DNA from: Cardinalis cardinalis
Taxonomy: Eukaryota; Chordata; Aves; Passeriformes; Cardinalidae
DNA: 64,000 bases
Direction: 5' to 3'
Assembly: GCA_014549065.1 (NCBI GenBank)
Contig: JACDOX010000023.1
Coordinates: forward strand, 5,356,764 to 5,420,763
Shown one piece after another: positions 12,622-25,859 of the stretch (position 1 is its first letter; each line of letters starts with the position of its first letter). The notes below the pieces were generated by a model. That model saw nothing but the letters and a program-made list of their open reading frames with translations. It did no database searches and was not told the DNA's origin. A program made the translations under genes and the position numbers.

Positions 12622-15600
12622 TTTAAAAAGCATGCACACTGTCAATCCCAAACCACAGCCAGGCACACTGAGTTACACAAGTAGATACTTCACACATGAT
12701 CATAACATGAACTTTTGAACTTGCACGGAAAAAAGCCTCTCCACTACTTAATGCATTAAAACATCAATGCTACAAAATGCTGAAAAAATTCCTTCAAGTT
12801 GCATCAAAGGAGGATTATATTGTGGGCACATGCATGAAGAAAGCAAATCTGTTATCGTTACTGAATATAGGCCTTGATGTAAATCACACAGCCACAGTGA
12901 ATAACTGCATTTGTTTCGACAGCAAAACACCTCATCTGAAATACAGAATAGCTGCCGGAAATGAGCTAATGGCACTTTTCTTTCTGTATTAAAGGATTAT
13001 TTTCCAGTGCCCACTGTGTGGGCTTAAACACTAGACTGAAACAGTCAAAATACTTAGAAGTAAGATTTATGGCTAAAAGGGGGGGGACCTCCTTTGAAGT
13101 GACTGACTTCTTTGACCGGTGTCTCAGAATTACAAGGCTACAAAAGAATCCCTCTCTGTGAGCAGCCCCCTACATTCTTCCTTCATCTCTGTGGCAGATC
13201 ATACTGATAAACAAGATTTGAAAACAATTACCTGGGAATCACAGTGCTGGATAGCACATAGTAACTGAGATATTGTGAAAAACAGAAGTATTTTTATTTT
13301 CTAATACTTTCAAACAGATACCTTAAACTTTTAACTTATACCTCAAACACCACTTCAGCCATCAACATTAATCCTTCAGCAGTATGTTTTCAAAAGGTTT
13401 CAAATGAGCTTGAGAGAAAAAGCAGGAGTTTACTTCCACAGTATTCCAAAAGATGTTGCTAGCCACATTGATAGAAGAAGAAATTTCACCAACTGGAACC
13501 CCATATTCTTTCATTATTCAAAAGTCAAATTATCCTTTTTTAGTTGCAGCAGTGCTATAATAGATTGGTTGAGACTGGCTGCTTATTTCCTCTAACATAT
13601 TATTTGTCATTAATTCTATCCAAGTGAACAGCTATGCAGTGAAGGCTAGTAAAACTAATAGCTCTGGAGTGCAAAATACATGATGTAGCTTTATACACAA
13701 ACTCACTGTAATAAATTCTAAAAACTGTGGCATGCCATTCTTTGTTCACCTTTCCAAACAGTACTTTGATAACCACTTTACAACATTTCACCATAAGTCT
13801 GCACAAAATATTCACCCTTTAACATATGGTGATAGCTTTATTTGGAATCATATCTGAGGTTATCAGCTTTTAATGAGATTATAGCCTGATTCTTTTTATC
13901 TCCTCTGTTAGAGAAAGTAGTTGTGTTGTAATGCTTCAGAGTAAAAAATTGCTTTGCAGAAAATTTGACTTTGTCACGAGCTGAAAAAAAATTCTTCCTT
14001 AAAATAAACCATCTCTATTTCTTGCTCAGATTAATCCATTTTTATGTTAAGATTTTAGCANACGATTGGAGCAATAAACGTCAAAATTTACTTGCAAGAT
14101 TGTGACCCTCTGTAGCTCCTGTAGTAGACTATGTATATTAAAATGAAGACTTCATATATTAAAATGGAGAGAGACAAAAACCATCAAAACAGAACACTAA
14201 CATTTTCTTGTTTTGCTCTTCTTTATAAGCAACTCAGCNTTGAAACACAAGACTTAGTCTGACTTCTAGTTCTCAAATGAAAGGCAGCAAGGTTACTCTA
14301 AATTTAAATTGCACAATTTATTAAAATAGCCTGGATCTAAGCACAACTTGGACAAAATCAAAACACCTTCTATACAACCACAGGTAGGTGTATTTATTGT
14401 ATGTTTGTATCAAAGTGGCACAAATAGGCCTTTGATCCACTGGATCCACTGCAGTAGCCATTGAAGTTCTGCAGGCAAAGAAAAATACTATATATAGGTT
14501 ATGTGTGCTTATTTTCTCCTAAGTACAAAACCTAAACAGCAAAAAAGAAGAAGGTGGAGCAAAATAAATAATAATTAAACAGTCTCTCTGTATGCATCAG
14601 GTTATCTTAGTCGTTATCACATAACTGGACATGCAGAAGCCTAAGGGGACGAGGTATCCCTAAGACTTTCACTCAGTTTAACTGCAACNCAGAGAGAAGC
14701 AAGAGAAGAAACAAGGAACAAAAATAAAAAGTGGAGAAAGCCCATATGGCACAGCCCTCCCTGTAATTCTGTCTCTGGTTAGCAAGTTGGAAGCATTTCA
14801 TTTCTCTGACTTGAAGCCTGATATTCACATTTCTCTGTGGCTTAATGCGGACATGGACTACAGACTGCACTCATGTCTTGAAGGAGCTAAATGATTAGCA
14901 CAGCAAGCCCACAGACTCCAAGAGGGATAGCAAGAAACCTTATATTCCCATCCACTTTGAAGGAAAAGGAAATTAAATTTTTTCATTCTTAGTTTTGTTG
15001 CACAGTAGGCAATGGATGTGTGGATGTAGTGATTGCCTTTNCCAAAAGTAAGCAAAATCTGTCCTTGGCAGTAGTGAAGACACTCAAGCCTCCTGAAGCG
15101 CTGTTAAGTGTGACCACCACTCCTGAATTCAAACACCCTGTACCAACACAGCCAAGTCTCCAACTTCAGCCTTTCTAAAATGAGTGCAGAGTGGCAACAG
15201 GCTGAACAGAAATGAAACAGCAAAGATGTTACACCAATGTGCATTTCATTGAACAATTTACCACAAAGACAAGTCCATGCTAACACAAATTCCTATAATC
15301 ATGGAAGAGCAAGTTGCTGTTTACGATGGAAAAAANGGAGCAGTCCAAACCAAGACTAATGCTGTCTCACAGCAACATCTACTGCACACAAGACACCAGT
15401 CTCAGTGGGCAGGGAAAGGGAAATTCTCCCCACCAAGCGGCCACAGCTCTGCAACTCCACCCAAGCTATTTATTTATTGCTGCTAAAGTTCAGCATTCCC
15501 ATTTGCAGATGCAAAGTTATGGCACAGACTTGCAGGAATTAACTGGCCTGCCTTTTTTTAAAATGGTTAGCTGTACTTTTGAAAGAGTTACTAAGGACCA

Positions 15601-18600
15601 AAGGGTCACAGGGTAATTATTTACAGAATGGATGCCAGGGATGAAGTGACAGATAAAGCCATTACAAAGATCATGCAGACTAAGGAATGAGAAATTCCTG
15701 CAATTTATTGTCTATCACTGTGAAGTGTGATTCTGAGATAGCACCAGCTCTGCTCCTTCCTCTTTATAGTGATAGACTATAATGACTCAAGACCTTTAAT
15801 TCTCCACTTCCAACTTCATTCTGGATCTATTCAAGAAGGTAAAAAAAGATGAAATCAAGCCCGTCACACAGTAGATAGATATCATGAAGAGGTGATGTTG
15901 CCCTGCTTTGGTTTGGAAGGTATCCAGCCCAATTGTGACAGAAATTAAGTGTTCACTTTCAGCTAAATAAAAGCTGTGGTTGCAGTACAAACCACTGCCC
16001 TGCACTTTAGCATAAGGAGGGTTTACAACCTGCTCTTGTGGGAGGGTGACTGGAGGCAGCACAGTTCAGCCATGACTCTCTAAGACGGAACAGGATCACT
16101 GGAAGAGAGTTTTAAAAATCCTTCTGAAAGACAGAACAGCTCGTAGCTTCCCCAGCCACTCCCCCACTGCAGAATACAGGACACTCAGTCCAGATGCATT
16201 TTCAGTGCCTAAATATAACACAGGCATTCACATAGGATAAATAGGAGAATCCTTCCAAAGTGCTGTCTTCAAAACAACCTCCATTTTTCAGTAGGGCCAG
16301 AATCCAAAGTCATATACTGGCATGTCAAATTCCGGATATCCTCCGAAGAAAAATGAATTTATTGTTATTATACCTGGCTATTTTTATAAAGTTTCTGGAA
16401 ACAAGAAGCATTAACTGTGTTTAATTAATACTCATACACCTTCATGTTTCTCTTTGGTCACAAGCCAAAAANATTTGATGGAATTTAATCATATCCTTAT
16501 GGGATTTCATCACATCAGTTTTCATTGGCAACCAGTGATTACATACCTCAAAGGAAGCTGCTAGACTTTTTCAGTATTTCTCCTAAGCTTTGATATATAA
16601 ACTTGTCAAAGTAAAAAATAGCTGACCCTTAATATTACAGTTCATGCCAAAAATAATATGAAGCTATTAGAATCACAAAACCTAGAATTCAATTAGAAAA
16701 TGAATACTGCAAAATATCCAAGCATAAGCATTATGATTATATCAAGAAAGAGTAAACAAAAGGAAGTGGAGTTTTGAAGAAAAGCTAACCTGCTACTAAT
16801 GATGGACAAATTTCAAAACCCTTTGTTTCTATCTCTAAAACTCCCCAGTAAACCAAACATTTTAATTGGCAGTAGGATGTATGTACTGGCAGATATATGT
16901 CTTCTGACAGTGACAAGGACAGCACCAAATCTGCTACCATTTTCACAATGGAAATGCAAAAAATAAACTAGTAGAGCCAAAAGACCAAGCTGATATTGCT
17001 GGAACCTTCTTCAGGTCACTGGGCTATATAAGCAAGAGTCAAATAGCACCCCTTCACTACTATGACTTATGAAGGTACTCAGTCTGACACTAGGAAAAAA
17101 CCAGACACTATTTATTTTGTTAGTTTTAAGTTAGAGTGGGAATGTAATTTGCAGAGGGGGTGAAAAACATCACTTTGGCATAAAGTGGAGAGAGAAGAGG
17201 GAGAAAAAGAAAAAAGACTGGCAAAGATAAGCAAAGAACATGGAGAAAACATTTTTTCAGTGCAGATAGAAAAGGAAAAAAACTTTCCAGCTGTTGGCCA
17301 ATTTTTATAAGTTTTAAAAGTGTTCTGAAGAAGTAAAACAGTGGCATGAATTTTATGTAATATACATAATTCAGGAAACTTCTAAACTCCTTTGCCTATT
17401 CAGATTGCACTTTTTCCCACTGCAATCAAAGTTCATGATTTTTTTATTTTTTTTGCAGAGAGCCAGTAAAAAGCAACTCTAACTCTTTTAACTTGTGTTC
17501 TAAACAAAAAATGCACAAAAATCTGGGTCTCATATTGCTGATCAAAAAGAAATCTAGAAACCACCTCAATCCTAATTTATGTTTAGCTCCTTCCGTAGAG
17601 AGGTCCAACATAACTACTCACCACTCATTCTCAAGAGTCAGACTCATCCTTTTATGTGTGTTATTACTCAAGACAACAGATGAGAGCAATTACGCCATTC
17701 CATGAAAAAAGTTCACATTTGCATATTGCTATCATCTTGTATCTCACAGATGTGAGAATTATACATTTTTCTGATCTGTACACAAATATTACAGCAGTTT
17801 CAAAGGTCAGAAAGATGAATTATCCCATTCTGGAATCAAGCCTGCCTGCAACCCTAGACATCAAATAGCCTTCCAATTTCTCACCCTGTTTTTCCTTGGA
17901 ACAGTCTTTGTGCATCTTAAGGGGTTCTAGAAAACAAAATTAACTAATTTCATAGACAAGAAAAGTAATAATGTACTACATAATTTTCTTCCACTACTAC
18001 AGCTACCGGAATATTGGGAAATTGCAAACAAGACAAGTTTATTTGTGATCCTGAGAAAAGGAGGGAAAGGTTGAAGCAAGAACCTAAAATGAATGGTCCA
18101 CACAGCTGAGGAGGTTTCAACACCACCTTTCAGCTGGAGAAAGAAGATTGTAATAACATAAAAGCTCTCAAGTGGTATAAAAATTATGTGCCTTAGCTAC
18201 ATCCCATATATAGCTTCCTTTCACAGGGTGGTACCCTGAATACCACACAATGAAACAAGAGGAAGAGTCTGGCTATAGACATCAGTATAAATGTGCTTTT
18301 ATAAGAATTGTTCTCCTTCTACAGATCTAAGAGTGAAATGCCCCATATGACGTTTTATTCTCCTGAAGAANACAACATGCAGACTTCCTGTAGTGGAACA
18401 CACTTTTCTTTTCCATGTGCAATTTGAACTGCCAAGTTTAAACAGAGAAAAATATTATATGTATCCATGGATATCTAATTTTAGAAAGGCAAACAATTCT
18501 CTTGCTCCAGCATCAGGTTGGAAAAATAGTAAGAAAGAAATGGTTATTACAAGTCTTATGGAGAAGAGCTGTGACAATAAGTGACGTGCACAAAACGTAG

Positions 18601-21600
18601 TAAGGACTGGGCTGGGCAACTGTCCATGAGGAAAACAAAGCTTTTGTGGCCTCTGCATCTGATATGGACAGGTTACAGTTAAAGCCATCACATCTTACTG
18701 ACAGCTTGATGTGGAAAAGCTTTGGGAAGGTTGATAGCTTTAGGGCCCTTGCAGCCATTGTCAAGCCCTGTGTCATGTTAGCAAGCACAGAGATGGGCAT
18801 TATGATGGCTCCATAAAAGCAACTGCAATGTCTGCTTGTCATTTATAAACTTTATTTTCCATAGTCACTGTGGTTTTGGCTTACAGAATTTGGTCAGAAC
18901 TCTTCAGAAACTCAACAGGGCAATTTTTCTTCCTATAATCTGAAGTAGATAGAGATGAAGATATAGTTTTATTGCATGCAAGCACATATTCATCACATAC
19001 TATACAGTTCTTGCTACTACAAAACAGTAAAAATCAGTATGTGAAATGTAAAGAAATACAAAGAAAAANATTTATGTTCATACAGAACCAGTGTGTTCTA
19101 ATGAAGAGGTAAACAACAAAGACAAGCATCTAAAAAGAGAAAATGGATAAACCCCATGGATGTTATGAGTTCTGGAACAAAAGTCCAGACTCTCTTTAGA
19201 AATGGAGTGCCAGTGCTGGAAAACTCCTGCTAAAACCAAGATATGGCAGAGTCCTTGTACTTACCTTAGGTAGCTGCTAAAGGTAGCAGCAGTCTCCAAG
19301 GTAAAACTCACTGGTTTCCAGCACCAGAAAAATTTATTCCTCAGAATTACAAACTGTCTAATTAGCAACTGAGCTAGCTAGCTAGTTTCAATTATGAACA
19401 AGCACTGTAACGCAGATATACCTTCAGGTTGTGTTATGGTATTTATAAAACACTTTCATTCTTTAAATATACTGTTAATTAAGATTCATGAAAACAAGTA
19501 TTGCTATCTCACTTTCAGAACTGAAGCCTGCCTTGCATTTCTAATTCTTCTATCCAGAATTAGTGGACAGAAGTTTACCAGTACTTAAGGCATACTGAAT
19601 CCTACTTAAACTTTCCAGGTCAGTTGAGCTTAAAAATTACATTTGTTTTCTTTCCCCAGCTGTTGCTCATAGAAAGTCCCCACATGATTGTACCAATCAG
19701 AAATCAAATTTGCAATCTTGGGATGATCCTAAATGCTTGGTTTTGTTTGTTAACTATATCATTTACAAAAGGCAAAAGAATATTATCCAGAAGGACAGAG
19801 AAAGAAAAAATAACAGAATTATCATGATGTCAAAAGTATGACAGGGCTTGTGACTTTCTAAAGACAAAAAAAAAAAAAAATCATTGTTCAAACTGAGACA
19901 TTGCTAATGCTAAATCCTAAAAAAATACATCTCCCTGACATTAAATTCAATAAAATATTGTCCAGAAATGCACCTCCTGTTTAATCCAATTTGCAATTCA
20001 ATTATCTTGGTTAAGAAAACAAACATTAAAATACACATAACTAAAATTAGCCTCATTGTTCATTAATACTAAACTTTACGTAGACGGTCTAAGGACAAAG
20101 TAACCACCCAAGGCCAACAAAAAACAAAAGGCCAGAAAAAAAAAGTAACCGCGCATTTTTTAAAGGGCAGTTTTGAAATTTACTATAATGTCTAGAAATA
20201 GCCACTGAACAATTACAGTTACAAATTTAGCTTGCCAAATTACCATTGCATAAATCCAGCTAGTTATTCTGGATCCCATACAGGGCACTAGCACCCCCTT
20301 CTCAAAGTCCTACTAAGTTCTTTTAAAATACAGACCAATTATGTCCTTCCTTTAAGTCCCTCTGCGGTTCTTTGTTAGTGTCTGACTCAATTTTCTGTTT
20401 CATTATTTTTATCACACATGAGAACACTGGAATATTTAGACTACTTACAATGTTCAAAATGTTTTTGAATTAAAATAGTCAAANTAATCCAAATAAAATT
20501 AATCACGAGAAAACAGTGATACACAACATATTTCCCTCTTTTAAAACCTTTCTTTACCTCAAATTTTATCTGCTAAAAGTTTACCAGCCAGACTTCCTCC
20601 CTCTGCTCCAGCCACTCAGGCACTGCGAAGAGGCTGAATCTCTCTCCCAGCAGCCAGCCAGGAATTCCCTAATTTCCGACCCAAGCAGTGACCCTTGCTG
20701 AGCCCGGGCTGGCCTGACAGCCAGGTACTCCTTGCTTCCCACTCCCTGTGCTAGCAAACCTCGACAAATTCTTCTTTTCAAACAATATGACTTGAAAACA
20801 AACCAAGCAAAGGTTCCTAAAAATCCCCATAATGGGGAGTTGAAACTTGTCTGTGGATGCACACACAGACAAAAAGTACCTCAAGCAGATATGACACTGC
20901 ATGGGAAGCCAGAAGCCTGTTGGTGTGCTCAGGACCTGACAGAGTGGTTTGAAACACGATACAGGCCCTTTGATACAGCTCANGAGTTTAGAAGTGGAGG
21001 GGCCGTATCCTATTAAAAATAACAGGAAATTGGCCACAGCAATAAATCTAAAGCTTTGGCTGTTGCAATTTCTTATCTGCCATGAGCAGCTGGTGGTGTG
21101 CAAAAAAGCCATGCANCTTTTCCTTCTCAGAAAAACAAAACAAACAAACAATTAAAAAATCATTCCAAAACTGCAGTTTCCATTTGGTGATAGCTTGCAT
21201 CAGTCAGTTGACCGCCTTGGGAGACCTAGATCGCCAGGATCTTTTCCTGTCACTCCAGGATATTGATGATTTACTGCTGCCTCCAGGCAAAACCAAGCCA
21301 CTTGGTGAAGTGGTGAGAAAGTGAAGATGGTGCACTAAGGTTCACAAGTCCCAAGGAACCTCATCAGAGGCTTTGGCACTCCTAACAGTACTTTTCTCAC
21401 GCAATTTCTGCCTCCAAGTGATCTCTCTCTCTTCTCTGATAGCATTTTTCTCTTTACCTACTGAAACAATTTAAGATCCAAGAGGACAGTAGCTGCTTCT
21501 AATGGCTTACCAACACTTAAAAGGGACTGCAGCAGGCAGCGTTATCTCTGCAATCCCCGCTAGTGGAGAAGCACCTTCTGCTGGGCTGGAAAAAAAAAAG

Positions 21601-24600
21601 GATGAGGGGGTAGGGAAGAAGTAGCCAAGGCTCTTCCTCAAATGGAATAAAATACAAACGTCAGAGGATTTCATTCAACTGGCAGAGACTACACTGAGCT
21701 TTTTGCCAGCATAACTGCGTCTGCTGTGGGTATGACTTGTTTTCCCACTCATAAAAGGAAGAGCTTTGCCAACAAAACTTTAAAGACGAAAACCAACAAT
21801 GTGGGTGTGGGGTTCAGTGTGTTTTCAGTACACATGGGTGAAGTTAACTATGGTCCAGCTTCCTGCCAATCTAATCCACACATCACGTAGTGCCAGTATT
21901 TTCTTTCTTTTTTATTCTGATTAGGTCCTGCAAGCATTCCTGGAGCAGACTTTTCAGACAATCCTCCTCTGAAGCAATTCATTTGTTTTAATCCTTGTGT
22001 AAGATCCCAAAGGTGGAAAAAACTTAAGGGCCAAGTGATTCAATACAAAGGGCAGATGTCTACTTTAAGAGCTAAAAGCACTTCTAAAACATGTATATTT
22101 TGCCTGCATTTAGACAACCACAACATATTACTTGTATGAGATACAATGGAAAGATGAAACCACTGCACCTACTAAAAAACTCTCAATCATCATCAACAAC
22201 AACAGCAAAAAAAAACCATTCTTCCAGCCCTAGAGACNTAAAAACCAGAAGAAACTAATTATAGCAGAATAGTTACAACATGCTTGGNGATCACCTCACC
22301 TGTGAGTATGTGCCAAAACCAGGGCTCAGTTCCCTCCTGCTCCCTTGGAGGAAGGTGGAAGGGAACTAAGTTCTAGTTTGGATACTGCAGGACCCCAAGA
22401 ACTATGTCCCCTTGAAAAAATATATGTATATATGAAAATAGATTGAAACAATTTCCTCTCCCTTGCATACAGCAATTCTGTAAAGCTGTTTCTTTGCTGG
22501 AAAAGCTGTGCTAGAGCTGGGCCTGCTCTGTGCACCTTCTCATCTCAGTTATCCAATTTTGTATTTCTTCAACCAGCTCCTGATCCCAAGCATGAGGAAG
22601 GCTCCACATATTTTTCAGCAGCCTCCAAGCACAAAAGGTTGTGAGCCAAAAAGTTCCATTCCTTGATATTACTCCTCGATAGTCTCTTCTCTAGCACCAA
22701 AAAGCCTAATAAAGAAGTCCATAGAGTGCACGGTGATTCCTCTGGAAAGAAAACTAACATTGGCAAAGGAATTACTAGGCTACCAAAATGACTTTCCACT
22801 AGCATATTAGAAGGGAGAGTTAGGGGTCTGGAATTTCTTCATGCTTGAGAGCTAACTCTCGCCAACACTAACCCATCTGTCATACACTGTTTCATGTCTG
22901 CTTTGATTTCTTTTTTTTTTTGCTGCAAAAAAAGAAATGCACATCAGAAATGTTACAGACCACCAGATTTGTTTCATATATTATCAAAGCCAAACATTCA
23001 AGAATTTTATGGAGATTAAGAGATTAGAGTCCGAGAGGTTTTACTCTTCTCTGCGCAAGGCTCTCTCTTTCAATCAATTTAAAAAGTGAAGTTTAAGGTA
23101 TGTTGTTAATTCCTGAGGGGAAATGATACATAACCCACATGCACAAAGAAGTTGGCTTGCAAGCAGTTGTTTTTATAGCACGGAATCTGTTTCAATCTAT
23201 GTTTGTTTAACAAGATGCAAGTCTAACAATGGTAATTTACTAAAAGCTTGTGCACTAAGTATGTACAATACCAGAAACAATGGTCATAACTCCTTCCAAA
23301 GATACAAAAGCATCTACAAAACTATCAAAACATAGGCACTGCCCTGGATTAGTTGTTTCAAAACCCAACATTCCAAACAGCTTCATCATTTCAATAATCC
23401 ATATATNAACATTTAACTAATTTTGGACTACTGTTTTGCATTCCAGCAATGAGTTACTACCAGTCAGTCCAACACAAAATTTCACTATTTGTATTTTCAC
23501 GGATTTTTTTTAAGCCATAGTATCATTACTGTTTGCTCAGACAGCTTTTGCAACAGTAAATCATGGCTCAAGTATTGAACTAGGAACACCAATCACTCAA
23601 ACAGCTATTTACTATTAAGTTCCTCAATCTATACTTAAGCACTTGAGTAACCGCCTGCTTGTACTAATGGCCAGTGACCACACAGCTGCAGAAGGGGACC
23701 CTGCCTCTCCAACAAGCCTGTTTGTCAGTGCTCAGGCCTAACCTGCATCCTGCAGCATCACAACCATAATCACATTTTGAAATTATTCATTATTTACAAT
23801 GCTATTTGAGGCTTACTAGATCATATTCTGTTCTCCCTGAGAACCTAACAGAGCTAAATGAATCTTCATGATGAACAACTTGTGCCTTTAGCTATTGCAT
23901 CAGATGGTCAAAGCTTCTTCAGTCCTTACCCTATGTGCTCCCATCTGTATTTTACAGAACATATCTCACCCATGTTTTGTACCTGCTCACTGTCTGCACC
24001 AGAATACTGAATCTCTCTTTGTCATGCTGAACATGTGGACCATAAAAATATTTTGGTTCAGCATTCAGCATTTTGCCCCCAGACACAGTTTTACCTCAAG
24101 ATAGCAGAGAAACTTCTAAATGGGCAGGTCACTTCATTAAAAAGAATCAAACAGAAAACAACCAGATGTAGCAATTCCCCTCGAGCCTTAGAAAACAATT
24201 AACAACATCTACAAAGGGCATTAAAAACCTTAGAAATACTTGCTTGACAACAACAAACAATGCACAAACCTGCTCCTGAGGACAACTGGGGAGTGGGCTG
24301 CAGACAGTTCTANTGTAGTAAGGTCTGTAAACCATGGGTGTTTACAGTGCACTTCTTACTACCTTCAAAAATAAAGTGTTCCACATTTCAGACACATTTG
24401 GTCTTAGTTAACTATGGCAATCAGTTAACCATCATTCAATCACACACACTTGGAAGGTGACTCACCAGATGTCAGGTGTTTAAATTGCATGTTCCCCAAG
24501 TAATATCTAGCTGCTGACATTTTTTTCTCCCCTGCCTCCAAAGCACTGTGCACAAATGTTCACAGTAGTGGGAACTTGCATGAGAGGATTAATATAATGA

Positions 24601-25523
24601 GTTATCACGGTTAGGATTAATACCATTAGGAGAAATACGCAACANCATAACCATTCTGAATCTTGTAACAACCATGAGATAAGCTGCAAGTGTGTCTGTA
24701 AAGAAAGTAGTCACGGNAATGAAATTTTCAAGATTCTCTGAAAATTATTTTTTTCTGATAGTGCTCTATTTCTCANTTCTTCAGCCACTACAATGCAGGC
24801 ACCATCATTCTTTTATTTCTTTAAAGAAATATAAATTCAATGGTGCTACCTATTTGAAGTAGACCTGGCATTTTAATTTAGCATATCACTGTTCTTCCCT
24901 TACTGGCAGGCGTCAATGTATTCAGCACTCATAGAGCATCTGTTTAGCTAGATGTGGCAGCCTTCAAATTTTGGAATTCCTTTCAGTGTTACTCTAAAAG
25001 AGGATTGTTTTGATCCCCAAGTCCAGATGGTATCTCAGAATTGTCCAACTCCTCCTTTCAAGATAGCTGCCACTATTGTTCCAGAGGGCCAAGCAAACAG
25101 GCTTTTCAAAGCAAGCCATCACTACTGGAGATAGTCTATCTAAGGAAGTTCACAACATCTAAATTCTCTGATAAACACTTACAGGAGAGTATCTGTAAAT
25201 CAAAACTATTTCTCCAGTGTGTCAGGCTAGAGCTTTGAAGTCTCCTGTAGCTGCTGGGCTGGTAGCACCAGGTGACAGATTTCCTCAGAAACCTCAGAGT
25301 GCTGATCCTAAAACTGCAACAAGTAGCCTTTAGGGTTGCCTTGGACAGAGAGCCTGATCCCACAGCTAGCAAAATGTCAGCACTTGCATGAAAAAAATCA
25401 ACGTACTGAAAACACTTGTCAGCAACACAAGGAGGCAAGAAGAGCAATTCCCATTAGAAGAGAAGATTCTGATTCCTGTAGCACCTTGTGCACAGCCTCA
25501 TGTGCCCAGCAGACCTCTGAAAA

Positions 25524-25755
25524 CCACAGAATCATTAAGGTTGGAAAAGACCTCTAAAATTATCAAATACAATCTTTGACTGAACACTGCCATGCCAACT
25601 AAGTGCCATGTCAAGATGTTTCCCACTTCTAGGGTTGGTCACTCCACCACCACCCTGGCCTGCCCATCCCAATGCTTACCCAACCTTTCACTGAAGAATT
25701 TTTTCTTGATGTTCAACCTGAACTTCCCCTGGTCCAGCTTGAGGCCATTTTCACT
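25524..25755 (-). mobile_element. CR1 LINE fragment, 3' end
   Basis: Read on the plus strand this begins CAGAATCATTAAGGTTGGAA, then continues through the characteristic blocks around AAGACCTCTAA, AAGTGCCATGTC, GGTCACTCCACCACC, TTTCACTGAAGAATTTTTTC and CTTGAGGCCATTT. These are the reverse complement of the chicken-repeat-1 3' region, so the element lies on the minus strand and is 5'-truncated, as most CR1 copies are. It is diverged with small indels. It is antisense to the plus strand and therefore in the same direction as PTPN14 transcription. The family call is confident; the subfamily is not. Confidence 0.88.
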
Positions 25756-25839
25756 GGCCACTTTGCAAAGGCAATAACTTAATGCAATTCATCACATAAC
25801 CAAATAAATTAAACAGTTATTTGATCCTTCAATAGGAAA

Positions 25840-25859
25840 AAGTACATGTACATGTACTT
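25840..25859. repeat. 20-bp perfect palindrome
   Basis: AAGTACATGTACATGTACTT reads the same on both strands and contains overlapping GTACATGTAC units. No function is assigned. Confidence 0.9.

Noticed and set aside
20669..21151. 160-codon minus-strand frame in PTPN14 intron 1
   Set aside because: It contains two Ns that may hide stops, has no family resemblance, and overlaps unrelated frames on both strands.
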